From: JBBAFS01 sp041655255
GTDB lineage: Bacteria > Spirochaetota > Spirochaetia > Sphaerochaetales > Sphaerochaetaceae
Length of the DNA: 64,000 nucleotides
Assembly: GCA_041655255.1 (NCBI GenBank)
Contig: JBBAFS010000002.1
Coordinates: 1 to 64,000, forward strand
Reading direction: 5' to 3'
Shown here: in pieces, positions 43,329-52,704 of the stretch
Layout of the letters: each line of letters begins with the position of its first letter
How positions within the stretch are numbered: the first letter of the stretch is position 1
Position numbers and translations under genes: made by a program
The notes under the pieces: model-generated
The model's database searches: none
Told to the model about the DNA's origin: nothing
Seen by the model: the letters and a program-made list of their open reading frames with translations, nothing else

Positions 43329-44384
43329 ATGGAAAAAGAGACTCTCATTTCAGATTACAAAGAACTTGAAAAATATATCACCCTGACAGAGCAAGAGCGG
43401 GCTTACTTTGAGCACACTCAACAACGACTCCCATTTTTAGTGAGTAGGTATTTTCTCTCTCTTATCGATACAAACGATCCCTTTGATCCGATACGACTTC
43501 AGGTGATTCCATCAATGAGAGAGCTGGAATTCTTAGATAAAGAGAGTCATGATCCGCTCTTAGAGCTTAATTACTCTGTCACCAATCGCCTGATCCACCG
43601 CTATGCCAACCGAGTGGCACTGTTACTCACCGATAAGTGTGCCACCTATTGTCGTCACTGCTTTAGACGACGATTTACGGGAGGGGAGAATTCTCACATC
43701 AGTGACTCTGAATTACAAGAGGTCGCCTCATATCTTAAAGAACATCCCACCATTACCGAAATTCTTATCACCGGTGGAGATCCTCTTATGGTCAGTGACA
43801 CTCTATTACATAAAGTTATCTCAACACTAAGAGAGGCGTCTCCTTCATTAGTGATCCGCTTAGGAACTCGGATGGTTGCTACCTATCCAAAGCGTATTAC
43901 TACTCAGCTTATCAAGATGTTACACTCTTTAAGTACACAAGCTCCTATGTACATCATGGTTCAATTTAACCACCCCCGAGAACTCACTTTTCAAAGTACC
44001 GCAGCTTTACAAATGTTTTCAGATAAAGGTTTTCCCCTTATGAACCAAAGTGTCTTACTGAAAGGGGTAAACGATGATGTTGAAACCTTAGTTGAATTGT
44101 GTAACACCTTAATAGCACACAAAGTAAAACCATATTACCTTTTTCAAGGTGATTTAGTATCAGGAACGCACCACCTTAGAGTTCCTCTTTCTAAAGGATT
44201 AGCTTTAGAAAGAGAATTAAGAAAAAGAGTCAGTGGTTTAGCAATGCCTCAATATGCTCTTGATTTACCTGAAGGAGGAGGAAAAGTTCCACTCAGTGGC
44301 TCATATGTTGATCACTATGATCCTGTAAAGAAGATGTGGGTGTTTCGCACCCTCGATGGAACGCTACGCTCTTATCCTGAGTAA
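43329..44384 (+). CDS. epmB: Radical-SAM lysine 2,3-aminomutase-like protein, probably EpmB
   Basis: 351 residues. The [4Fe-4S] radical-SAM motif is CATYCRHC near residue 101 followed by FRRRF. PLP-site and family blocks include ILITGGDPLM, RLGTRMVATYPKRIT, and YYLFQGDLVSGTHHLRVP. Catabolic KamA is about 416 residues; this length matches EpmB (about 342). The nearby epmA-efp operon supports a role in making (R)-beta-lysine for EF-P. No ribosome binding site is clear before ATG. KamA with a metabolic role is the alternative. Confidence 0.82.
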   Translation: MEKETLISDYKELEKYITLTEQERAYFEHTQQRLPFLVSRYFLSLIDTNDPFDPIRLQVIPSMRELEFLDKESHDPLLELNYSVTNRLIHRYANRVALLLTDKCATYCRHCFRRRFTGGENSHISDSELQEVASYLKEHPTITEILITGGDPLMVSDTLLHKVISTLREASPSLVIRLGTRMVATYPKRITTQLIKMLHSLSTQAPMYIMVQFNHPRELTFQSTAALQMFSDKGFPLMNQSVLLKGVNDDVETLVELCNTLIAHKVKPYYLFQGDLVSGTHHLRVPLSKGLALERELRKRVSGLAMPQYALDLPEGGGKVPLSGSYVDHYDPVKKMWVFRTLDGTLRSYPE

Positions 44385-44390
44385 CTCAAT

Positions 44391-44933
44391 TTAAAGTGCC
44401 CACAGTAAACCTGCTCGGGTGGTAAATATCCCAAGCAGAGGAAGTCCTGGATCTATAATTGAATTACTTGTCTCTTTGGTAGCCATGTAGGCCCAAAAAG
44501 GGACGTCCATGTGGAAAAATAATCCCACCTTTTTTTGTGGAAGCCAATATTCACCTTTTATCATAGCCCCTACAGTTCCCATAATCCCCTCTTTGAAATC
44601 AGTACCGGCTAAGGTACTTAATCCAAATTTAAGATCAAAGTTCTCTCCTATTGCAATGGGATACGAAAGATCCGCACTAACCATCATAAAAGGGATCACG
44701 TCTGTGATAAAACTTTCTCCAGCGAGAAACTCGATGTATTTCACTAATAGTGGGTAGTTGATTCCTCCGCTTATCGCAAGCGGCCCTGCAGGGACATCCA
44801 CCAACACACCAGTGGCCATAGCTCCTATTTGGGCCCCAAGAGCGATTCCTTTGGTGGGTCGAGCACTTAAAGAGAATGAACATACCACTAATAAAAGAGC
44901 AATGATTGCAATAGTAACGACTCTTTTGACCAT
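44391..44933 (-). CDS. Exported protein of unknown function, outer-membrane-like
   Basis: 180 residues with a signal peptide (VVTIAIIALLLVVCSFSLSA). The mature protein is Gly-rich and strand-like, with a final strand FTTRAGLLWAL. AAGGAGG lies just before ATG. Its style resembles the barrel trio at 33863-35809 but I could not align it confidently. It converges with the aminomutase gene, 6 bases between stops. Function unknown. Confidence 0.68.
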   Translation of the reverse strand: MVKRVVTIAIIALLLVVCSFSLSARPTKGIALGAQIGAMATGVLVDVPAGPLAISGGINYPLLVKYIEFLAGESFITDVIPFMMVSADLSYPIAIGENFDLKFGLSTLAGTDFKEGIMGTVGAMIKGEYWLPQKKVGLFFHMDVPFWAYMATKETSNSIIDPGLPLLGIFTTRAGLLWAL

Positions 44934-45040
44934 ATGAGCCTCCTTATGATGACAAAAAGAGTGATGAAGGTCTTCCTATCTTGAAATTAACCCTGTTCTT
45001 TGTAAAACGCAACCAATTAAAAAAGAGAGCTTAGTTCTTA

Positions 45041-45069
45041 TTGTTCACTTTTTAAAAACAGAGTATATG
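45041..45069 (+). promoter_or_regulatory. Promoter of the MFS gene, leaderless geometry
   Basis: -35 TTGTTC (45041-45046), a 17-base spacer, -10 TATATG (45064-45069), then 7 bases to the GTG start at 45077. No ribosome binding site fits. Confidence 0.55.
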
Positions 45070-45076
45070 TATCGGT

Positions 45077-46342
45077 GTGAGTAACACCCTGCAGAAAAAA
45101 AACATATTTTCATTGTATCGTGGACTGGGAAAAAGCGTATATGTCCTTTTCATTGCCACGGTATGTAATGCAATGGGAAGTTTTGTCTACCCATTTCTCA
45201 TTCTCTTACTCACACAACGTCTTGGTTATAGTGAAGTGAAGGCTGGCCTTTTTATGACTCTTACAGCTGTAGTCTATCTTCCTGGTTCACTCATTGGTGG
45301 AAAATTAACTGACCACTATGGTCGTAAAACCGTCATGGTTATAAGCCAAATAGTAGCGTTAAGTATGTTTGTCATCTGTGGGTTTATCGGAGATTCTCCT
45401 TTTATCCCTCTATATATTCTTTTTAATCTCTTTTTTGATGGCATCACTGATCCTGCTCGTAGTGCACTACTCACCGATGTGACAAACTCAGAAAATCGCC
45501 AAGCTTCTTTCTCGTTTAATTATCTTGGGCATAATCTCGGATTCGCCTTTGGCCCCATTGTAGCGGGGTTATTCTTTTACACACATCCTCAGTGGATATT
45601 CTTTGGAAATGCAATTGCCTCAGCAGTTGCTGTTGGTTTTGTGATGATGTTTGTCCCTGAATCAAAACCATCTCAAAGTGTTATTGAACAAAGTAAAAAT
45701 GAAGAAGGCCCAGAGAAATCAGAAGAGGGTGGACTTCTTAAAGCACTATTAGCTCGTCCTCATTTACTCTTATATGGAGTGTGTGCCACCTTTTATAGCT
45801 TTGCCTATAGCCAAGCTCTCTTTGCCCTCCCTTTATATACAACCTCTCTTTTTGGAAAAGGGGGTGCTGCACTTTACGGGCGGATGATGAGCGTGAATGC
45901 ACTGGTAGTTATTGTGAGTAACTCATTGTTAGTTGTTACTCTTAGGCGATTTCATCCACTGAGAAATATTGCTATTGCAGGATTATTTTATGCTGTTGGT
46001 TTTACCCTCTTAGGTTGGGCTCACTCGCCGCTCTTTTTATATTTATTAAGTGTTGTCTATACGATTGGAGAAGTGATTGATGCCACAAATAACAATTTTT
46101 ATGTGGCAAATAATACTCCGTTAAGTCATCGTGGTCGATTTAGTTCCTTTTTCCCTTTGTTGATGGGAGTGGGACATGCCATCGCCCCCGCAGTGGGAGG
46201 ACTTTTGAGTTCTCGTTATAACTTACACGTTGTGTGGCTCAGTGTAGGAGTCTCTGCGTTGATTGGTAGTGGAGGAACTTTTTTTCTGTATATGCGAGAA
46301 CAAAAAAGAGCAATCAAGGTAACACATGTAAGTAATCAATAA
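45077..46342 (+). CDS. Major facilitator superfamily transporter
   Basis: 421 residues with twelve hydrophobic segments. The MFS signature GGKLTDHYGRKTVMV lies between segments 2 and 3, and a charged loop (EQSKNEEGPEKSEEGG) splits the halves. The drug:H+ antiporter-like proline/glycine pattern in segment 5 (LGHNLGFAFGPIVAGLFF) suggests an exporter, but substrate cannot be told. GTG start placed by the promoter. A hairpin follows the gene. Confidence 0.85.
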   Translation: MSNTLQKKNIFSLYRGLGKSVYVLFIATVCNAMGSFVYPFLILLLTQRLGYSEVKAGLFMTLTAVVYLPGSLIGGKLTDHYGRKTVMVISQIVALSMFVICGFIGDSPFIPLYILFNLFFDGITDPARSALLTDVTNSENRQASFSFNYLGHNLGFAFGPIVAGLFFYTHPQWIFFGNAIASAVAVGFVMMFVPESKPSQSVIEQSKNEEGPEKSEEGGLLKALLARPHLLLYGVCATFYSFAYSQALFALPLYTTSLFGKGGAALYGRMMSVNALVVIVSNSLLVVTLRRFHPLRNIAIAGLFYAVGFTLLGWAHSPLFLYLLSVVYTIGEVIDATNNNFYVANNTPLSHRGRFSSFFPLLMGVGHAIAPAVGGLLSSRYNLHVVWLSVGVSALIGSGGTFFLYMREQKRAIKVTHVSNQ

Positions 46343-46343
46343 A

Positions 46344-46367
46344 AAAGCTGCCGTATAAGAGGCAGCT
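46344..46367 (-). terminator. Terminator of the epmA-efp transcript
   Basis: AAGCTGCC-TCTTATAC-GGCAGCTT on the minus strand is followed by TTTTATTG. It lies 11 bases after the efp stop and just beyond the stop of the convergent MFS gene; its plus-strand side lacks a T run. Confidence 0.8.
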
Positions 46368-46378
46368 TGTGTGTAACA

Positions 46379-46942
46379 TTACTTGTTTATTCGTTCCAGA
46401 TACTCTTTAGTTTCTGTATTTACTAAGATTCTTTCACCCTGTTTAATAAAAATAGGGACTCGGACAACAAGGCCAGTTTCGGTTGTGACGTTCTTTGTAG
46501 CTCCGGTGACGGTATCACCTTTGATGGCCTCTTCGGCTTCGGCAACTTCAAAAATGACTTTTGTAGGGATTTGGATTTCGAGTACTTGGTTCTCCCAAAA
46601 TGTCACTCGGTAGGTCTCTCCCTCTTTAATGAGATATTGGTAATCTTCAAACGATGCCATAGGAACTTCAAGTTGATCAAATGTCTCATTATTCATGAAG
46701 TGGAAGTTCTCCCCATCATTGTATAAATATTGGCAATCACGATCTTCAACGGTGATATTCTCAACGTTATCTTGTGTTTTAAATGTCTCTCGTAATACTT
46801 GCCCTGTGGAGGGACTTTTGAGTCTGACGCGGACAAATGCCGAACCTTTCCCTGGGTTTACAAACTCCCTCTCTACACATATAAATGGTTGTCCCTTAAA
46901 GAGTAGGGCGGTCCCTTTTTCAATTTGTCCTGCTTTAATCAT
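46379..46942 (-). CDS. efp: Translation elongation factor P
   Basis: 187 residues in three OB-like domains. The modification loop is VNPGKGSAFV with Lys32, equivalent to E. coli Lys34 that receives beta-lysine. The C-terminal domain has the family signature (TETGLVVRVPIFIKQGERILVNT). It relieves ribosome stalling at proline stretches. It follows epmA after 15 bases on the same strand, and an EpmB-like gene lies 2 kb away, so Lys32 is probably beta-lysylated. Confidence 0.97.
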   Translation of the reverse strand: MIKAGQIEKGTALLFKGQPFICVEREFVNPGKGSAFVRVRLKSPSTGQVLRETFKTQDNVENITVEDRDCQYLYNDGENFHFMNNETFDQLEVPMASFEDYQYLIKEGETYRVTFWENQVLEIQIPTKVIFEVAEAEEAIKGDTVTGATKNVTTETGLVVRVPIFIKQGERILVNTETKEYLERINK

Positions 46943-46957
46943 TGTATACCTCTATGT

Positions 46958-47950
46958 TTATCGAATCGGGTGTATCATATCAGAAACGTTGAATAACATC
47001 AAATCCCCAACACGATTATAACCACCTTGGAGCATCAAAAGTCGATCAAATCCGAGCGCTACACCCGAACATTGAGGAAAGTGTTCATCAAAGATTTCAA
47101 TGAAATCTAAATCGATATCTGGGATAACTTCATCACTGTTTGATCGTTGATGAATCAACTGAGCATACTGTTGTGTATAAAATTCACGCACCTTCTCTTT
47201 GTCGGTTTGTTCATCATAACAATTGGCTACTTCAATCCCACCAGCATACAATTCCCACCTCTTTTTATACGGTTTGTTAGGCACCTGTTTTGCTAAACAC
47301 TCAATTTGCATTGGGTAGTCGTATAACACAAGAGGTTTCTCTTGTGGGAGATTTGGTTCAACAAATTGTAAAAAAATACGGTGAAACGTCTCTTCCCAAC
47401 TCTCACTTTGTTCGGGAAGAGATAAACCAAGACGTTGTGCTTCTTGTTTCAGGGAGTGAAGAGACTGTGTTTTTTCTAAGTCTACTTGAGCATACGTATA
47501 CATCGCCTCAGAGACGCTCATAGTGTTAAAAGGGGGAAGAAGGTGCTCTTGTGTCCCCTCTAAAGCCGTCTCTTTCATCAACTGCTCGGTGATTGCAATA
47601 GAATCGACTTCATCAGCACCAACGGTGTAATACTCTAACATGGTGAACTCAGGATTGTGGTGGGAACCAATTTGTTCTCGGTTACGAAAACACTGAGAAA
47701 TTTGAAAGATACTTGATTGAGTCTCTCGGATAATGTGTTTCATATGAACTTCAGGAGAGGGGACTAAATAGAGATCTCGTTGTTGATAAAACTCGCTGAT
47801 ATAACGGGTGGAAAAATGGGCAATAGTAGGCTCTGGAATAAGATGTGTTGATAACACAGGGGTACTTACTTCTAAGTAGTTATGATCTTCAAACCATGAA
47901 CGGATGTTCTTTGCCAATAAAGAGCGTTGCTTGATTGAATTAATATCCAT
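46958..47950 (-). CDS. epmA: EF-P lysine--lysylation enzyme EpmA (GenX/PoxA)
   Basis: 330 residues, matching EpmA (325) and lacking the anticodon domain of LysRS. Class II synthetase motifs are present: VSTPVL (motif 1 end), CFRNREQIGSHHNPEFTMLEYY (motif 2 region, given here as FRNRE then HNPEFTML), and GVALGFDRLLML (motif 3). I placed the start at ATG 47950, where TATAGT lies six bases upstream; the longer frame adds 18 unlike residues. It attaches beta-lysine to EF-P. Confidence 0.93.
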   Translation of the reverse strand: MDINSIKQRSLLAKNIRSWFEDHNYLEVSTPVLSTHLIPEPTIAHFSTRYISEFYQQRDLYLVPSPEVHMKHIIRETQSSIFQISQCFRNREQIGSHHNPEFTMLEYYTVGADEVDSIAITEQLMKETALEGTQEHLLPPFNTMSVSEAMYTYAQVDLEKTQSLHSLKQEAQRLGLSLPEQSESWEETFHRIFLQFVEPNLPQEKPLVLYDYPMQIECLAKQVPNKPYKKRWELYAGGIEVANCYDEQTDKEKVREFYTQQYAQLIHQRSNSDEVIPDIDLDFIEIFDEHFPQCSGVALGFDRLLMLQGGYNRVGDLMLFNVSDMIHPIR

Positions 47951-47956
47951 GAGGCG

Positions 47957-47986
47957 ACTATACAAAAGAGAGCTCTTCTTTGTAAA
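47957..47986 (-). promoter_or_regulatory. Promoter of epmA-efp, leaderless geometry
   Basis: Minus strand: -35 TTTACA (47986-47981), an 18-base spacer, -10 TATAGT (47962-47957), 6 bases to ATG at 47950. No ribosome binding site. Confidence 0.65.
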
Positions 47987-47997
47987 GAGTTGCCTTA

Positions 47998-48026
47998 TAG
48001 ACACATATGATGCACCTCTTTATACT
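47998..48026 (+). promoter_or_regulatory. Promoter of mnmE, leaderless geometry
   Basis: -35 TAGACA (47998-48003), a 17-base spacer, -10 TATACT (48021-48026), 7 bases to ATG at 48034. An in-frame ATG at 48007 lies inside the spacer and so should not be used. Confidence 0.65.
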
Positions 48027-48033
48027 GAAGTAT

Positions 48034-49401
48034 ATGGTAAAACAGAGTTACGATACCGATGATACGATCTTTGCTTTGGCAACAGGTTCTTTAACCTCTC
48101 CCTTAGCAGTTATTCGAATCTCGGGGAATCAAACAATAGAGTTATTAGCACATCTGTTCTCTCGACCGAAAGCCCTTTTAGAGGGTAAAAGTCATACTCT
48201 TGTCCACGGCTTTATCGTAGACCCCACCAGCGGTGAGCGTGTTGATGAGGTTCTAATTTCCCTGTTTAAAGATGGGCGTGGGTATACAGGAGAAGAGAGT
48301 GTTGAAATAAGTTGTCATGGAAGTCAAATTGCTATTTCTTCCATATTCGCACTATTAAAGCGTTCTGGTTTTCGAGAGGCGAGTGCAGGGGAGTTTACAT
48401 ATCGTGCCTTTATGAATGGGAGAATGGATCTTACCCAAGCTGAAGCAGTACATGAAATCATTAGCTCTCAATCTTCAAAAGCTCATCACTTAGCGCTTAA
48501 TCGTTTACAAGGCTCATTGTATGATTTGATTGAATCGATCAAAATACGGGTTTTAAGTGTCTTAGGAGAAGTTGAGATCCAACTCGATTATGCTGAAGAT
48601 GACATTATCGACGATGTTCATTTCCCACAATCAGAAGTTGAGGCGATAGTTGAACAACTCTCAGCTTTAATTGCTACGTACTCGGTGGGAAGACTCTACT
48701 CAGATGGAGCCGTAGTTGTCTTAGCTGGAGCGACGAATGTAGGAAAATCGACTCTCTTTAATCTCTTACTGAAACAAGAGAGATCTATTGTCACCGATAT
48801 TCATGGAACCACTCGTGATTTCATCGAATCAAAAGGGGAGATTGAGGGTATTCCTATCACCTTTTATGATACAGCGGGCTTACGCTTAAGTGACGATGTT
48901 GTCGAACAAGAGGGGATTAAGCGGACTTATCAATTACTTGATCGAGCCGATGTGATTGTATTGTTATTTGATGGAAGTGTTCACGATGAGACTACACTTA
49001 AAGAGTATCACCAGTTTTTGGATGATAAGCGGGTTATTGTTGTGACCAATAAAAGTGATATTGCAACAAAAGAGCCCATTAAAGGGAGTATTGTCTTAAG
49101 TGCGAAAAAGGGGGAGGGGTTTATTCAACTTCAAAAGGCGATGATTAAGCGTCTTACTTCCCATCTCCCCACTTACGATGAAGGGGCCCTCATTATTGAG
49201 TCTCAGCGGCAAAAAGAGGAACTTGAACGTGCTCAAGAGGCACTTAAACAAGCACTGTATCTTCACAAAGAGAATTTTGCCTTAGATGCTGTGGCTGTTG
49301 AGTTACAAGAAGCTCTTCATGCACTAGGAGCACTCACCGGGGAGGTCTCCTCTGTTGAGATGCTCACTCATATGTTTAGTCAATTTTGTGTAGGTAAATA
49401 A
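48034..49401 (+). CDS. mnmE: tRNA uridine-5-carboxymethylaminomethyl modification GTPase MnmE
   Basis: 455 residues, family length. An N-terminal formyl-THF domain ([23 protein letters not shown], then [21 protein letters not shown]) and a helical domain flank the inserted G domain: G1 [10 protein letters not shown]3 DTAG, G4 TNKSD. The C-terminal Cys motif FCVGK is present. With MnmG it modifies U34 of certain tRNAs. The start at 48034 is fixed by the -10 box seven bases upstream and gives the usual family N-terminus. First gene of a long unit. Confidence 0.96.
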   Translation: MVKQSYDTDDTIFALATGSLTSPLAVIRISGNQTIELLAHLFSRPKALLEGKSHTLVHGFIVDPTSGERVDEVLISLFKDGRGYTGEESVEISCHGSQIAISSIFALLKRSGFREASAGEFTYRAFMNGRMDLTQAEAVHEIISSQSSKAHHLALNRLQGSLYDLIESIKIRVLSVLGEVEIQLDYAEDDIIDDVHFPQSEVEAIVEQLSALIATYSVGRLYSDGAVVVLAGATNVGKSTLFNLLLKQERSIVTDIHGTTRDFIESKGEIEGIPITFYDTAGLRLSDDVVEQEGIKRTYQLLDRADVIVLLFDGSVHDETTLKEYHQFLDDKRVIVVTNKSDIATKEPIKGSIVLSAKKGEGFIQLQKAMIKRLTSHLPTYDEGALIIESQRQKEELERAQEALKQALYLHKENFALDAVAVELQEALHALGALTGEVSSVEMLTHMFSQFCVGK

Positions 49402-49402
49402 G

Positions 49403-51220
49403 ATGGATTATCAAGCGATAGTGATAGGAGGAGGGCATGCAGGAATTGAAGCTGCATTAGCTCTCTCACGATTGGGGGCAAACACCCTCATGATTACTCA
49501 AAACCTCGACGCTATTGGGCGTCTGTCATGCAACCCAGCTGTTGGTGGATTAGCTAAAGGGAACATGGTGCGTGAAATTGATGCTCTTGGGGGAGAGATG
49601 GCAAACATCATCGACTCTTCTATGATTCAATTTAGAATGTTAAATCGAAGCCGTGGCCCTGCTGTTCAAGCCCCCCGAGCTCAAGCAGATAAATATATCT
49701 ACCACCTCAGAGCAAAAGAGACTCTCGAGTTACAAAAGAACCTCTCTTTGTATCAAGACACCGTAATCGATATCTTACTGAACAAACAACAAGATACAAT
49801 TGTAGGAGTCGTTACTGAGCGGGGACATAAGATCTCTTCAAACGTAGTTGTCCTTACCACAGGGACATTCATGGAGGGGAAGATTTTTATTGGAACGTGG
49901 GAATCGAGTAGTGGTCGCTTAGGTGAACCTGCTGCCATCGGCTTAGGGACAGCATTACGATCTAAAGGTTTCACTCTTGGAAGAATGAAAACAGGAACTC
50001 CCGCTCGTGTTGATAAATCTACATTGGATTTAGATGCGATGGAAAAACAAGAGGGTGAAGAGATTATGATGAGTTTCTCTTTTAAAAATGAAGAGATTGA
50101 TCATCCACATCTACCGTGTTACATCACTTATACTAATGAAAAAACTCACTCAATTATTCAAAACAATATTCATCTCTCTGCGATGTATAGTGGTCAAATT
50201 AGTAGTAAAGGACCTCGATATTGTCCCTCAATTGAAGATAAGGTTGTCCGATTCACCGACCGAGGACGTCACCAAGTCTTTGTTGAACCTGAAGGACTAG
50301 AGACCCAAGAGATGTATCTCAACGGTTTAAGTACCTCTTTTCCTGAAGATGTACAACTTGAGATGATTCACTCAATTAAAGGTCTTGAAAAGGCACAGAT
50401 GATGCGCCCTGCCTATGCAGTTGAGTACGACTATATCGATCCACTACAACTAAGACCTTCGTTAGAGACAAAAAAGGTGAACAACCTTTTTGTAGCTGGT
50501 CAAACAAATGGGACTAGTGGATACGAAGAGGCAGCTGCTCAAGGGCTCTTAGCAGGGATTAATGCAGCTCAAAAGTTGTTTAACGAAAAACCCTTTATGT
50601 TACATAGAAGTGAGTCGTACATAGGTGTTCTTATCGATGATTTAGTGACCAAAGGGACTAAAGAGCCGTATCGGATGTTTACCAGTCGTGCTGAGTATCG
50701 TTTAAATATGCGTCACGATAGTGCTGATCAACGTCTCACACCCAAAGGGTATGCTCTTGGGCTCCAAACTCAAGAAGCGATGAATCGCCTTGAAAGTAAA
50801 CTTCATGACATTGATTTAGTAAAAACGCTCTTAAAACAACACTCATCTGGTGGTAAAAAAGCATATGAAGCTCTTAAGATGCCCTCTGTTTCAATGGAGG
50901 CTCTTACAAAGGAGATTCCTGAGTTAGAAAACTATCCTTTGTACATTCGTCACCAAGTAGAGTTAGATGTGAAATATGATGGGTATATCAAACGGCAAAT
51001 GAGACAAGTCGATCGATTTTTAAAAATGGAGCGATTAGCGATTCCCTCTACGTTTGATTATAACAAAGTGGATGGATTGTCTACTGAGGGGCGAGAACTC
51101 CTTCTTTCGGTACTTCCTGCCAGTGTAGGACAAGCACAAAGAATTAGTGGAGTACGCTCTAGTGATATCGCTTTAGTGATGATAGCTCTCAATAAGAGAG
51201 GAAAGACTCGCCATGGATGA
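49403..51220 (+). CDS. mnmG: tRNA U34 modification enzyme MnmG (GidA)
   Basis: 605 residues. The FAD Rossmann motif [12 protein letters not shown] is at the start, followed by [13 protein letters not shown], the catalytic block with CP in RYCPSIEDK, and [19 protein letters not shown] (GidA signature). The C-terminal helical domain that contacts MnmE and tRNA is complete. It begins one base after mnmE and overlaps rsmG by 8 bases. Confidence 0.97.
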   Translation: MDYQAIVIGGGHAGIEAALALSRLGANTLMITQNLDAIGRLSCNPAVGGLAKGNMVREIDALGGEMANIIDSSMIQFRMLNRSRGPAVQAPRAQADKYIYHLRAKETLELQKNLSLYQDTVIDILLNKQQDTIVGVVTERGHKISSNVVVLTTGTFMEGKIFIGTWESSSGRLGEPAAIGLGTALRSKGFTLGRMKTGTPARVDKSTLDLDAMEKQEGEEIMMSFSFKNEEIDHPHLPCYITYTNEKTHSIIQNNIHLSAMYSGQISSKGPRYCPSIEDKVVRFTDRGRHQVFVEPEGLETQEMYLNGLSTSFPEDVQLEMIHSIKGLEKAQMMRPAYAVEYDYIDPLQLRPSLETKKVNNLFVAGQTNGTSGYEEAAAQGLLAGINAAQKLFNEKPFMLHRSESYIGVLIDDLVTKGTKEPYRMFTSRAEYRLNMRHDSADQRLTPKGYALGLQTQEAMNRLESKLHDIDLVKTLLKQHSSGGKKAYEALKMPSVSMEALTKEIPELENYPLYIRHQVELDVKYDGYIKRQMRQVDRFLKMERLAIPSTFDYNKVDGLSTEGRELLLSVLPASVGQAQRISGVRSSDIALVMIALNKRGKTRHG

Positions 51221-51884
51221 TATCGATTTGCTGTTACAAGGGTGTGAGCAACTCTCTCTCTCCCTTAATGATACTCAAGTACAACAACTAACATCGTACA
51301 TTGAAGAGATCTCTTTATTTAACGAAACGTATAAACTTGTGGCAGCTACCAAAAGAGAATTTGTTATAAAACACCTACTTGATTCACTTGTGGCAGCAAC
51401 ACACATACGAACACTTTTAGGAGAGAATAAGAGTTTAGCAGATCTAGGTTCAGGAGGGGGCTTACCTGGGATTCCGTTAGCCATTGTATTAGAAGATGTA
51501 CATGTTACACTGATAGAGCGATCATCTAAGAGGGTCGACTTTTTACACAACGCCATTGCAATGTGTAACCTCACCGACCGCGTAGTGGTTCATAATAAGG
51601 ACCTCTTTCATATTGATGAAGCATTTGATGTAGTCACCTTCAGAGCTTTGAGTCCTTTCATTGAACTGTATAAAGCTTTTGACTCACTTGTGAAACCTGG
51701 GGGAGTGATTTGTGCTTATAAAGGGCTCAAAGAGAGTGCAGAGCGCGAAGTTGAAGAGTTGAGGAACAAAGAGAGGCTATTTGATACGATGTGGTCTGTT
51801 ACATATGAACATATGAGAGTCCCTTTTTTAGAGGGGGAAAGAACGTTAGTGGTGTTACACAAACAAAGGAGAGAAGGCCAATGA
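51213..51884 (+). CDS. rsmG: 16S rRNA (guanine527-N7)-methyltransferase RsmG (GidB)
   Basis: 223 residues. SAM motif [17 protein letters not shown] near residue 70 and the conserved acidic end of the next strand ([14 protein letters not shown]) are typical. RSM-G function: N7 methylation of G527 in 16S rRNA. It overlaps mnmG by 8 bases and uppP by 4 bases, the common mnmEG-rsmG order. Confidence 0.95.
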   Translation: MDDIDLLLQGCEQLSLSLNDTQVQQLTSYIEEISLFNETYKLVAATKREFVIKHLLDSLVAATHIRTLLGENKSLADLGSGGGLPGIPLAIVLEDVHVTLIERSSKRVDFLHNAIAMCNLTDRVVVHNKDLFHIDEAFDVVTFRALSPFIELYKAFDSLVKPGGVICAYKGLKESAEREVEELRNKERLFDTMWSVTYEHMRVPFLEGERTLVVLHKQRREGQ

Positions 51885-52678
51885 TGAGTCTATTTGAAGC
51901 TATCGTATTGGGAGTGATTCAAGGGGTTACTGAATTTTTACCTGTATCAAGTAGTGCCCATTTACTGTTGTTCCGCTCCTGGTTCTCTATAGGAGACGTT
52001 CCTCTCTTATTTGATATCTACTTACATCTTGCTACGATAGCGGTCATTGTTTTTACCTTTAGAAAAAGGATTCTTTCTTTATTAGGTTCTTTGTTACGTC
52101 TTTTTAGTGCCCCTATTAAGGAACAAGATAAAGAGAACTTAATGATGATTCTCTCTTTATTGTTAGCAACTGTGATGACGGTGATTGTGGTATTCATTCT
52201 CCGCTACTTCGATCTTGAAGTGAGAAATGTGAAACACGCCAGTGCTTTATTATTAGTCAGTGCCCTCATTGTAGGATCGATGAAGTGGGCCCCTTCTCGT
52301 CACAGTGGTGTCTATTTAAAAAACTCAGCACTCATTGGTGTGGCTCAAGGTCTAGGAAGTCTTACCGGAATTAGTCGCTTAGGGATTACCGTCAGTAGTG
52401 CCCGCCATCTTGGAATCAAAGAGAGTGAGGCTGCTGAGTTTTCGTTGTTACTCTCTGTGATTGCTGTCGTAGGAGCATTAGTTCTTACATTAAGTGACTC
52501 TTCTAGTCAAAGCATGCAGGTAGGAACTGCTTCTATTGTAGCGGGGATGGTGAGTGCTTTTATTGTTGGACTGGGGGTGATTCAACTCTTTATCCGACTT
52601 GTAAAGAGTAAAAAACTCTATCTGTTTAGTTTTTACTTGTTCGTAATTGGGTTGTTGGGAGTGTTCACTACCGTATAA
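51881..52678 (+). CDS. uppP: Undecaprenyl-diphosphatase UppP (BacA)
   Basis: 265 residues with about eight hydrophobic segments. The first signature is GVIQGVTEFLPVSSSAHLLL; the second, normally PGxSRSG, is LTGISRLGITVSSA, with Ser-Arg kept. It recycles the undecaprenyl carrier for peptidoglycan and other envelope polymers. Two adjacent ATGs start the gene (51881, 51884); AAGGAG lies upstream. Overlaps rsmG by 4 bases. Confidence 0.93.
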   Translation: MMSLFEAIVLGVIQGVTEFLPVSSSAHLLLFRSWFSIGDVPLLFDIYLHLATIAVIVFTFRKRILSLLGSLLRLFSAPIKEQDKENLMMILSLLLATVMTVIVVFILRYFDLEVRNVKHASALLLVSALIVGSMKWAPSRHSGVYLKNSALIGVAQGLGSLTGISRLGITVSSARHLGIKESEAAEFSLLLSVIAVVGALVLTLSDSSSQSMQVGTASIVAGMVSAFIVGLGVIQLFIRLVKSKKLYLFSFYLFVIGLLGVFTTV

Positions 52679-52704
52679 GATAGAAGATGTAAGAGGGTGT
52701 ACGA

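Noticed and set aside
40141..46378. CRISPR arrays, tRNA genes or riboswitches in the gaps
   Set aside because: I found no regularly spaced repeats, no cloverleaf-like sequence and no conserved aptamer core in these or other gaps of the window.
48007..48033. ATG 48007 as the mnmE start
   Set aside because: It lies between the -35 and -10 boxes of the mnmE promoter and would add nine residues not seen at MnmE N-termini.
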